A stretch of DNA of 64,000 nt. Source: Rhamnusium bicolor (lineage: Eukaryota; Arthropoda; Insecta; Coleoptera; Cerambycidae). A program made the translations under genes and the position numbers. The stretch spans positions 2,501-66,500 of the forward strand of contig JANEYF010001978.1 of the NCBI GenBank assembly GCA_029963845.1. Direction: 5' to 3'. This document shows positions 42,576-51,874 of the stretch, piece after piece; positions within the stretch are counted from its first letter, which is position 1, and each line of letters opens with the position of its first letter. The notes under the pieces were generated by a model, which had not been told where the DNA came from, did not search any database, and saw only the letters and a list, made by a program, of their open reading frames with translations.

Positions 42576-42700
42576 TGTCATGAAAGCAATAAATCACTGA
42601 TACGTAAGCTCACCTGAGAGTCCTGTGTCCGGCGTCGGCCTCGAGTCGCAAGGTGCGGCTGCACTGGGGAAGCGAGCGGCACAGAAGCTAAAGAAAAGCA

Positions 42701-43947
42701 CTGCGTTCACGAAAACTGTTTATTACTAACACACACACACATAATGCAGGAATATAATCGGCTACCAGCGTTAAGTTGCAGTAATATCTGAGGGTCCAGT
42801 AAGGCAAAGTGACTGAGTGCCAACCTTAGTGACAAAGTGACATCGGCCCTTCCAAGGCACGAATATTGCTGAAGGCTTAGGATGTAAAATTGCTAAACAG
42901 AGCAGAATGTTAAACGTTATGTGTTTGAAATTTACTTGACAAGAAGAGAAGAAAACGTAATACATATGCTTTAGTCAAAATCGACAAGAAAGAAATGGCC
43001 AAAACGTGTTAGGCACGGTTTGAGTCAAGAATTGACAAGAAGCTCGAATAGGAAATGGCAAGGTTTTTATAGTCGAGAACTGATTGGGCTACGCCTCTTT
43101 TTTGTTGGCTAGCCAATCAGCGGCGAGCCGCTTAGGGTAGCCGATCACAAAGTTTAAGTCTCGTATAAACAAATCTAGCGGTTAATGAGGCGCAGTGGAA
43201 ACAATGATTGTTGCCCGAAATTTTTATTATTATTTTGTCTGAAACTATTTTACTTTGATATTAATTGTAATTTATTTAATTAACTTTGTAAAATTATTTT
43301 TTTAGTTGTGTGCTTTTAGTATCTTTTAAAATTCGTATGGCAGAAATTCAAAAACTTAACATTTATTATTTTATGATGACTTTGGCCACTGAATGTTTGC
43401 CTCTGTCGACTATTAAAATTGAAAATTTTGTGTAGCTTTTCTGAAAGCAGTAAAATCAATCAGAATGGTTTGTACTTATTCCTTATGAATGTATCTACGA
43501 GTTTTGGCTCTTTTAATGTTTACAAGTGCACTGCGGTGCCCGCTGTCGCGCTTTTGTCGCAGAGCGGTTTTTTGATGAAAATTAATTTTACTAATTTTCG
43601 TTTTAAAAATCGGAAAGTCGGGATAAAAATGGTTAGTTAGAAAATTTGAATACGGTTCTTTATTCTTTATCTAATTTGCTAAAAAAAAAAGTGGTGTGAC
43701 GTAGGATATTTTGAACCCGTGTAATTTTGGTCTCGGGCATTTTTTTAATAGCTGAGAGCCTTCAATGTGATCTGAAATTGAACGACGAATCCGTTTGCTT
43801 TCCTGTCTTTTTGCGTTACTGCATAGCACGCACTGTCTGAAATTCAATCATGCTTTTGTTTGAAATAAGAATATTTTATTAAAAAAAAAATAATAAATAT
43901 AACAAAAAAATAATAACGTAGATAGGTTGATCCCATATGAGTAATTA
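42701..43947. other. AT-rich sequence without recognised gene
   Basis: Includes a short (AC)n run at 42729. The open frame at 43419-43640 has no recognised feature. AATTGAACGACGAATCCGTT at 43778 is shared with 39236. Confidence 0.5.
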
Positions 43948-43995
43948 TTCATGATAAAGGAAACAGAAAAATTCTCATAAAATTCCTTTATTAAT

Positions 43996-44040
43996 GTGAC
44001 CGGTTTCGTGAACAAATTAATTACTTCACATCATCAGACA
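43996..44040 (-). ncRNA. Hammerhead ribozyme motif, left arm
   Basis: The minus strand reads CTGATGA (44037-44031), helix II GTGAA...TTCAC with an AT-rich loop, GAAAC, then CGGTC. It mirrors the copy at 45512-45557. Confidence 0.75.
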
Positions 44041-45511
44041 CAGGACTACAATAGAAAATGTGTGGTGGTTACATACATACATAAATAAATGTTAATAAGT
44101 TAGTAAAACTTAAAAAACAAGAATACAGAAGACAATTATTTCAATATTTTTTAAAATTAGTAAAAACTTGTTAATAAAAAATGTTTGATAAAATTTGTAC
44201 CAGAAAGATTGAAATTATTTAAATTAATCAGGATTACGTTAGTTTAAATTATAATATAGAAAATGTAAAATTTAAATAATTGAAATGTGTAAAAAGGAAA
44301 TTCATTTTTTATATAATACTTACATTTTTATAAATATAAAACCAGGGTAGTCAAATTAGAATAAAAATAGTTTTGCAACATGTCAAATTATAAGTAAATG
44401 TAAGATATGAATTTTGTTAGTATCTAATTAACTTTTTTAATAAAATTTCTAAAATTTAACGTGCTTCTTTTAAACACATACATATACTACAATAGTTAAA
44501 ATCTAATAAGGGATAAAAATTTTTTTAAAAGAAAATAGATTAAAAATAGTGCCCTCTAACGGACTCTCTGAGAACTAACGTACAATAAAATTAAAATTAA
44601 GTTAGAAAACTATGTGTGCACCAGGTTTCTTTTTTCAAATTTGATTAATAACCTTGAAAGTTTAGAAATCCTGAAAGATTCAAGAGATCCCAACACATTA
44701 TCTCTGAACTCACAGATCCATTTTCAATCTTCATTGACTTTCTCTGTGGTTATCTAATTTATTTTATATTATTGTAATTTTTTCTACTGAAATCTGTTCC
44801 ACGTGCTCGACATTATAACCTCAATTTCTTAGAAGTTAATTTTTCCACCGCGTTCAAATATAATTTCACCGCTATCACCATCTGCAGTTGAAATATAATT
44901 AACTCCACTATTGTGAAAAAAGAAACCTGGTGCACACATAGTTTTCTAACTTAATTTTAATTTTATTGTACGTTAGTTCTCAGAGAGTCCGTTAGAGGGC
45001 ACTATTTTTAATCTATTTTCTTTTTAAAAAAATTTTTATCCCTTATTAGATTTTAACTATTGTAGTATATGTATGTGTTTAAAAGAAGCACGTTAAATTT
45101 TAGAAATTTTATTAAAAAAAGTTAATTAGATACTAACAAAATTCATATCTTACATTTACTTATAATTTGACATGTTGCAAAACTATTTTTATTCTAATTT
45201 GACTACCCTGGTTTTATATTTATAAAAATGTAAGTATTATATAAAAATGAATTTCCTTTTTACACATTTCAATTATTTAAATTTTACATTTTCTATATTA
45301 TAATTTAAACTAACGTAATCCTGATTAATTTAAATAATTTCAATCTTTCTGGTACAAATTTTATCAAACATTTTTTATTAACAAGTTTTTACTAATTTTA
45401 AAAAATATTGAAATAATTATCTTCTGTATTCTTGTTTTTTAAGTTTTACTAACTTATTAACATTTATTTATGTATGTATGTAACCACCACACATTTTCTA
45501 TTGTAGTCCTG

Positions 45512-45557
45512 TGTCTGATGATGTGAAGTAATTAATTTGTTCACGAAACCGGTCACA
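45512..45557 (+). ncRNA. Hammerhead ribozyme motif, right arm
   Basis: CTGATGA is at 45515-45521. Helix II pairs GTGAA (45523) with TTCAC (45540-45544), and GAAA follows at 45545-45548. ACCGGT then gives a palindromic helix III and ends in the cleavage triplet GTC (45552-45554). TGT before CTGATGA can pair with ACA after GTC to form helix I, so all elements of a type I hammerhead are present. A very short palindromic helix III favours activity as a dimer or in tandem. Confidence 0.8.
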
Positions 45558-45689
45558 TTAATAAAGGAATTTTATGAGAATTTTTCTGTTTCCTTTATCA
45601 TGAAAAAAATAATACTCTGTCAACGATCTCGATCATTAACTATTGTTGTGGTTAGTTAGTTGGCCTAAACCAAAAGTGAGACTGCTAGA

Positions 45690-45895
45690 ATAGATGTAGT
45701 AACGAATGAATATAAATAACTAGTAATTGAAACAATGTAGTCGTTACTTTCGGTACTGGGAAAATGCCCGTTCTTTAGTAACTATAGGTACAGTATGTAT
45801 AGTAACGAATGAATATGTAACGAGTATTTTAAACAATAAGTAGTCGTTACGTTGGGTACTCGGCAAATAGCCGTTACTTAGTAACGAATATTTGC
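45690..45895 (+). repeat. Imperfect tandem duplication, ~100 bp units
   Basis: TAGTAACGAATGAATAT occurs at about 45697 and 45798. Both are followed by AAACAAT(A)..GTAGTCGTTAC and a GTACT.GG.AAAT.CCCGTT.CTTAGTAAC block. It is probably a remnant of a hAT-like or MITE end. Confidence 0.65.
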
Positions 45896-45924
45896 TTTTT
45901 TTTACATCACTAATCGACATATCC

Positions 45925-46212
45925 GTCGGCTTAGTAGCTCAGTGCTTATACGTTAAGCTTGAGACCAATCAGTCCTGGATTTAAATCCTGGCCAGGACAA
46001 TGATATATAGTGGCGTTTTTAAGTACCGAGACGGCAACTCAGATGGCTGCTATAATATTGTTGTGTAACAGAACACGGCTCGTCACTGTCTACCTTTCCT
46101 GAGTTCGAGTAACAACTGCGGCATTTGGCAAATGTCGGAGGGAATGGTTGTTGTGTGTATGTGTCTATCCTGGTTGCGTAGTGACATTAAATAAGACGAT
46201 AATAAAAAAATA
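45925..46212 (+). mobile_element. tRNA-derived SINE
   Basis: An A-box-like TTAGTAGCTCAGTGCTTAT is followed by a B-box-like GGATTTAAATCCTGG (45977-45991). The body runs about 200 bp and ends in an A-rich tail, GACGATAATAAAAAAATATA. The cloverleaf is not complete, so it is a SINE rather than a tRNA gene. Its sequence differs from the other two SINE heads in the window. Confidence 0.65.
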
Positions 46213-47849
46213 TATATCAGCGAACATTCCTGGACACTTTGTCTTACTATAGTTTAAAAATAAAAAATTTATGTGTCGTTGGACACAGATTTTATAGTCA
46301 ATTTCCAGTGATTTAGCAAAACAAATCATTCCTTGATATTAATTTTGACAAATGTCAAGATTATCTCAAAATAATTTATGCAAAAGCTAAAAAAACGATT
46401 AAAAACTAAAACAGTTTCTAGAAATGTGATTTGAGCCCGTATCGGTATAGTAAATCCATAAAGAACATCATGCGATTATTACAAAAAAGGAAATAATAAA
46501 TTCCCATGAAAATATTTCAGTAACTTCCGCATCAGCTGAACAAAAAGAATTCCACCCCTTTGCAGAATAACAGGTTAATGTCAAATATAATAATAAAAAA
46601 TACCTTTCTCACTTTTATTCAGGGAGACTAATGTTCATACATAACAATTTATCCGAAATTTACTGATTTATTTATAAAATTTTGAATTAATTTAATACAT
46701 TGCTTGCTTGTAACTAAACTATTTCTAAATACATTATTTTTTTTTCTAACTTCAGATTCCACCTCGTTTAGTTCAGATATAACTCGGGTGAAACGTGTCT
46801 ATATTTAAGTAATGCAATTATTTGACGACTGAATTGTCGTATCTACTAATTTAATGCTATACACTAATAAAGATAATATACCGTTCACTAATATTTCAAA
46901 TTGTACGATACATGTATACATTGTCAGGTTATTTCTTCTTACAGATGTAACTTTCTTGAATTACAATGTTGAATGTGTAAAGTTTGAAATTTAGCAATAT
47001 TAATTGTAGTTTACAAAATCATCAATAAATAGTGCGTTTGTAATTTTGGTACATAATTTGCATATACTTACATTTTTTTAGTTATACATATTAAGTTATT
47101 TATTTACGTCTCAAAGAAATAATTTTGGTAATGAATCTATCCAAAAAATCTTCTGTATGTATTTTTTTTCCCATCAACAAAAAGAAATCAGTTTAGCTGA
47201 TATTGCCATATAAGATAATTTAGCTAAAATATAAATGTTTGCATGGCTCCACCTAATTCTTACATATGTTGAATCAATGGGTCATCTAAGGCTAATAAAG
47301 GAATAATAAAAAACTACACTAATCGGGAATAGTCATATCTGTGAATGAATTTTTATAAGCAATTGTAAATAATCAAATAAGTAGGAAAATATTCATCAAT
47401 TTGATTATATGTAAAAAAATCGTACCAACCTGAATCGAAGAGATAAATGGGATGGTGTAAATTACAATTAAAAATAAGTGCCTAATTTTTTGGTTAACTG
47501 AAAAGAGTTTGGTACCTTAAAATTAATTATTCCACCAAGAACCGGAAAAAGCTATTCTGAGGACTTTCTCTCTCGACACTCGAAATTTTCAAATTAATTT
47601 TAAATATGACCAGTTAATAAAATATTTCAGTCTAACAAAGTTTTGAGAAAATATTTCAAAATTTGTCTATACTGAAATGTTGTTTATAAATCTCTTTTGA
47701 TATCATCAGTAATATACATATTTTGCAGCACTTGGAAACAATTATATAAAATACAATTAAAAATAAGTTACAATAACTAATAGTTACTAATTAATTTTTT
47801 TTATTTTTATTCTTTATAGAAACTTTGAACTACATTTTCTGCAACTTGT
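46213..47849. other. AT-rich sequence without recognised gene
   Basis: No supported coding region or repeat. Confidence 0.5.
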
Positions 47850-47853
47850 GTAT

Positions 47854-48185
47854 TGTCACGTGTTTGCTATCCCCATAAACACCTATACTCGTAGATTCGT
47901 TGATGGAAAATCCAGGTAACACTTACTCACTACTTTATTTACTAATTAGCAATTAACAACAATAGATTAATATATGTCTTAACTATAATCACAATTGAAC
48001 ACTTATAAGTCTCTTACTTATTTCTTCTTTACTTGTTCACGTTCGACTATAGACTGAGTCTTGGCCCACCGTGTGTCTTAATTATACATCCAGTCACATG
48101 GTCTAGAGCATTCCAGAATATTCCAGGCCGTTCGCGTACAATTCCAGTCTCATCTAACCAGTCTACACAGTCCAGTGGCGTAACA
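47854..48185 (-). repeat. 3' LTR of the gypsy element
   Basis: On the minus strand it starts TGTTACGCCACTGGACTG and ends GCAAACACGTGACA (TG...CA). It differs from the 5' LTR at roughly twenty sites, so the insertion is not very recent. Confidence 0.93.
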
Positions 48186-48199
48186 CTGCCCCCTCTTTA
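48186..48199 (-). other. Polypurine tract
   Basis: The minus strand reads TTAAAGAGGGGGCAG just before the 3' LTR, the site where plus-strand DNA synthesis starts. Confidence 0.75.
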
Positions 48200-48239
48200 A
48201 GCCTGATCAGGCAATTCATTGTTCCCTGCATACTTGGCT

Positions 48240-48725
48240 AGTCTCTCTATATGCACCACCTTCATCTTGGATTTTGCTGAATTCTGTATATAACGTCGTT
48301 TAGTCTGGTGTCGACAGTGTAAGGACATTCCCAGGGCGGGTGAAGTTTCGGGGACCTGCCTTTGTTTCGTTGTGGGTTATATAGCCAAACCAAAACTCCA
48401 GCCTGGAACCCTCCTGAATTGCCTTAAGATCATAACGAGCCTTCATGCGATCACTTGCTATGGCAATTCGGTCCTGTACCAGCTCATGAATGTTCCTTAG
48501 CCGTTCACCAACTTCATCGGCGTAGTCATTTAGGGAAATTCGCTCCTCATCTTGTGTGCCAAACACATGGCAGTCTAATCTCACGTCCAAACATCACGCG
48601 AACGGCGTCTGTTTTGTTGTTTCATGAATGGAGGCCCTGTAGGCCCTGTAGGCCATAAGGAAAAGAGGTAAATGACGGTCCCAATCTCCATTAATAAATG
48701 TACCAAGTTGTTGAAATTTCATTGG
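48240..48725 (-). pseudogene. Gypsy integrase C-terminal part
   Basis: The minus strand reads GDWDRHLPLFLMAYRA, then SIHETTKQTPF, the W..HLP.F..AYR...H..T..TPF block near the end of the integrase core. The second frame gives DEERISLNDYADEVGERL and RIAIASDRMKARYDLKA, then FWFGYITHNETKAGPRNFTR, matching the C-terminal region where relatives have W.Y.P.R..G..PKL. Frameshifts separate the pieces. The catalytic DDE part is missing because of the internal deletion. Confidence 0.85.
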
Positions 48726-48734
48726 TGCATCAGG

Positions 48735-49560
48735 TTAGGCTAGATGGGCTAATCTTTCTATCGCAGGTTCGAACTCCTGGAGGCTTTCTCCACCTCGTTG
48801 TCTGCGTGATTTGAGCTGAGCTTGATATAGTTGGGCGATATGTTGGTCGCCATATCTTAGTTCTAACGCTGCCTCAAAAATGCTAAAGTTTTGTTGCTGT
48901 GCGACAGGAATTGTTTGGAGCAGGTCTAATGCTTGGCCCCTTAGTGCTAATACCAATACTGTTGCTTTTTCCTCATTGCTCCAGTTATTTGAACATGCAG
49001 CTGCCTAAAATTGTCTCTTATAAATTGACCATGAACTTTGACCGTCGAAGGAAGGTGATTGTAATCTAGCACCAGACGACAGTGCTAATTGGCCACCCTT
49101 CTCTTTTAATTGTTGTTTGAGTCGGGCTACTTCTTCCTTAACTTCAGTTATTTCTTCTTCTAACATTCCTCTCAATTCACTGACTTCTTTTTTTAACTTC
49201 CATGACTTCAGCCTGTACATCTTCCTTCAATTGTTTAGTGACCGAGAGGATGAATTGATGCTGTCCCTCCATAATTTGTCTCAATTCTTCCTGGCGTCTT
49301 ATTTCCAGGCCTTCCATAATTTTTTCTTAAGTAATCTTTTTCTTCCTGTTTTTTCTTTCTTGATCTTCCATGATTTTCCTATGTTCGTCTTTCTCTTCCT
49401 GTCTTTTTCTTTCATGATCTTCCATAATTTTCCTTTGTTCGTCTTTCTCTTCCTGTCGTATTCTCTCTTGTTCTTCTTTTCGTATCCTTTCTTGATCGTT
49501 CATTCGTTCCCACAACGCTGCTAGCAAGTCCTGTGTTTGTTTCTCCGCCGTACTTTTTTG
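48735..49560 (-). pseudogene. Gypsy Gag, broken
   Basis: The N-terminal part (from about 49527) is a long charged coiled-coil with two ~22-residue repeats of the form EEKDEQRKIMEDHERKRQ. A stop separates it from a second coil (LKKEVSELRGMLEEEITEVK) and the capsid core: SFDGQSSWSIYKRQF, NWSNEEKATVLVLALRGQAL, FSIFEAALELRYGDQHIAQL and SRRQRGGESLQEF. This is the retrotransposon Gag order common in insect gypsy elements. It ends in ERLAHLA and a TAA, right before the deletion junction with integrase. Zinc knuckles are absent. A Gag from another copy would be needed for particle formation. Confidence 0.87.
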
Positions 49561-50248
49561 TTATTGGCATTAACTCACGACACGTAAATCAGTTCAAAAT
49601 AAAGTTGACGACGCTATAATGTCCATAAAATGTATCTATCACGTCTATTTTAATAATGGAATGTTCCAGAAAAATCTCGAAACAGCGCTAGAAAGTCTTA
49701 TTTAAAGTTTATGTTACTTTTGTGTTAACAAAATTCACTTATCTCCACTAATTGTACAATAGAATGTTCGAGAACTTTCACGAAATGTCATAATTAAGTC
49801 TTGTTTTGAGTCTGTAACACGTTCTCGATAACACAGTTCACGTTATCTTCTGTGGTTTCCAAATCGAATATTCTGGAATTTTCACAAAAAATCACTTATA
49901 GTCTTGTTTTTATGTTTATAACATGTTCCCGTCGACACAATTCAGGTATCTCCTATAGTTGCCAAATAGAATGTTCTAGAATTTTACCGAAATTGCACTA
50001 ATAGCCCTTTTTCTCAGTCCACAGCACGTTATTACTAGCGGCACTCGCGTATCTGCAGCAATTTCTAAATCAAATGTTCTAGAAACTTCTCTAAAATCCG
50101 CTTTAAAGTAACTATTTGGTCCAGAAATAGTCCTCAAACACTGTCTAGTAGTTTAATTCTTCGTGTTACCTCTAATTCCTAAGAAGAACTGTAGAATCTT
50201 TTAGAATATTCCAGAAATTTCTCTTCCTATCCACTTCCGACACCAAAT
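49561..50248 (-). other. Gypsy leader with primer-binding site
   Basis: On the minus strand the 5' LTR ends in ACACGTGACA, followed after two or three bases by TGGTGTCGGAAGTGG (about 50244-50230), the probable tRNA primer-binding site. The leader is long (~650 bp) and contains about eight copies of a GAA(C/T)(A/G)TTC(T/C)-like motif (for example TCTAGAACATT and GGAATGTTCC), unusual for a gypsy leader. Confidence 0.65.
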
Positions 50249-50580
50249 TGTCACGTGTTTGCTATCCCCACAAACACCTATACTTGTAGATTCGTTGATT
50301 GAAAGTCCAGGTAACACTTACTCACTACTTTATTTACTAATTAGCAATTAACAACAATAGGTTAATTAGTGTCTTAACTGTAATCACAATTGAACACTTA
50401 TAAGTCTCTTACTTATTTCTTCTTTACTCGTTCACGTTCGGCTTCAAACTGAGTCTCGGCCCACCGTGCGTCTTATTTATACATCCATTCACATGGTCTA
50501 GAGCATTCCAGAGTATTCCCTGTCATTCACGTACAATTCCAGTCTCATCTAACTAGTCTACACAGTCCAGTGGCGTAACA
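50249..50580 (-). repeat. 5' LTR of the gypsy element
   Basis: Matches 47854-48185 over the full 332 bp. It is bounded outside by GTAT at 50581-50584. Confidence 0.93.
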
Positions 50581-50584
50581 GTAT

Positions 50585-50884
50585 TTATCAAACAATTTTT
50601 AAACTAAATCAACCGTAAAAATGCGGATACGACTATAATTTTATTAGCTGGAAAATTAAAACTTAAAGCTATATTTTATTTCTATAAATAATTGTCAATT
50701 AAGCAACTACTGATGTTTCTTTTAACGAAACAGCCTTCTACCAATTAAGGATGCTATGACTATAATAAGGATGTAACAGTAAATTAGCTTTTTGGATTTG
50801 TTACAAAACAACAGATATCTGCATGTGTTACTTTATTCCCTAATAGAAATAATTTAATTCAAAATGAAATATAGTTGCAGCAAA
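50585..50884. other. AT-rich sequence without recognised gene
   Basis: Nothing was recognised. Confidence 0.5.
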
Positions 50885-51170
50885 AATATGTCTCCCACAC
50901 TATGGGATGCATGTGAGGAAATTTTTAAATCAGGTGTTTCCCAGTAGATCTGTAGAATGGCCAGTTATATCTCTAGATCTAATGCTCCTAAATTTATTTT
51001 TATGGGGACATCTCAAAAGTAGGGTGTACAGGAATATGCTAGAAAATATGAAGAATTTGAAAGCTCGAATAAGAGTGGAGATGCAACAAACACCCTATGT
51101 AGACCTAGATAATTGTTTAAGAGGTTTTCAAGATCTGCTAATATGGTATATTGCCAGGAGTACATTTTAA
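50885..51170 (+). pseudogene. Mariner-like transposase C-terminal fragment
   Basis: The plus strand reads VRKFLNQVFPSRSVEWPVIS, then LDLMLLNLFLWGHLKSRVYR, which matches FP.R.....WP.RSPDLTPLDFFLWGHLK.RVY of the transposases at 19884 and 37347. The SPD motif has become SLD, so the catalytic Asp position is kept in a changed context. The rest of the transposase and the TIRs are not found. Confidence 0.75.
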
Positions 51171-51204
51171 ATATTTATTGTAAATTTAAGCAATTTGGGA
51201 TGAG

Positions 51205-51540
51205 TATATTTGATCAGTGAAGCGCAGAACACTGACTGAATCTGGCATTTGGATGGATGACCAATACCTCTTCTACCAGTTGGCAGGCTGTCAACAGAGA
51301 CTAGCCTGAAAGGCCGGTTATCAGGCGGTGAGGCGAATCCAGGTGAAGGTTCTTGGAAGAGACTTACCCAGGAGGTTTGCCATTCCGGCAGCAGCGCAGG
51401 CGGACAGGCCCTAGCGATGATTTAGTTAGCAGCCGAAGAGTGATTCGGAGTCCACAGTAAATTGTAGGTCCCTAGGTAGTAAGGCCAATTGTAGCCTAGT
51501 TGCCTAATACGACAAATACTACCCTATTTATATTTTGCAG
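51205..51540 (+). mobile_element. 5S rRNA-derived SINE (or 5S-like pseudogene)
   Basis: GATCAGTGAAGCGCAGAACA, then TTTGGATGGATGACC (51248-51262), match the internal control region of 5S rRNA genes (GATCA..GAAG..AAGCA...CTTGGATGGGTGACC) in order and spacing. The sequence after it does not match 5S; a less AT-rich body of about 270 bp follows. SINE3-type elements carry 5S-derived promoters, so this is more likely a SINE than a 5S gene. The first third of 5S is missing. Confidence 0.6.
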
Positions 51541-51874
51541 AATAATGAAAAATTTTATTTATTGTAGCTCTTAGTTAATAAATTTTATATTGATTTTTTT
51601 CAAAAATGTTCCAGTACAACAATACAATTTCAGTAAAGGCAAACAACATTTGTTTTAAAAATGTCAAAAATATGGATTGCTATTTAAAAAAAAATTAAGA
51701 AATTGTCATAGCAATAAATTCAAACTTTAAATAAATTAAACTCATATAAACATGCGCTGTAATTATTCAAACAACTTAATCAGATCATTTTTTAATATAG
51801 GCAATATTTACAAAGTTACAGTCATTATTCAATTACTCTCCCTGTATTATCAAAGTTATAACAATGTCCTGATC
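51541..51874. other. AT-rich sequence without recognised gene
   Basis: Nothing was recognised. Confidence 0.5.

Larger units (their letters stand above)
41330..42700. other. Less AT-rich block of unknown origin
   Basis: From CCCCGCTTGAAAGCTCCG to CGAGCGGCACAGAAGC the base composition is clearly different from both sides. Open frames occur on both strands (for example 41338-41613 plus and 41545-41880 minus), but none shows a known domain. It carries two sets of short repeats (41844-42001 and 42210-42575) and AATAAA-type signals at 42132 and 42587. It could be the LTR/leader of an unrecognised retroelement or a non-coding transcript. Confidence 0.4.
43948..45604. mobile_element. 1.66 kb near-perfect palindrome with hammerhead motifs (Penelope-related?)
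   Basis: The left arm 43948-44637 and right arm 44914-45604 are ~690 bp inverted copies with very few differences. Shared blocks include CATGATAAAGGAAACAGAAA at the ends, CGTTAGAGGGCACT, and AAAGAAACCTGGTGCACACA next to the 276 bp centre. Each arm has a hammerhead core. There is no coding capacity. The most likely origin is two inverted Penelope-type terminal repeats without the RT gene. Confidence 0.8.
47854..50580 (-). mobile_element. Ty3/gypsy LTR retrotransposon, internally deleted, minus strand
   Basis: Two 332 bp LTRs enclose 2063 bp. GTAT flanks both sides (47850-47853 and 50581-50584), a 4 bp TSD. Gag is followed directly by the end of integrase; protease, RT and RNase H are missing. 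It can move only with proteins from a full relative. Confidence 0.92.

Noticed and set aside
43419..43640. 73-codon frame
   Set aside because: No conserved feature; likely chance.
49117..49524. Plus-strand 135-codon frame rich in Phe, Leu and Ser
   Set aside because: It is the complement of the repetitive coiled-coil region of Gag on the minus strand.
51205..51265. A functional 5S rRNA gene
   Set aside because: The first third is missing and the sequence after the control region is unrelated to 5S.
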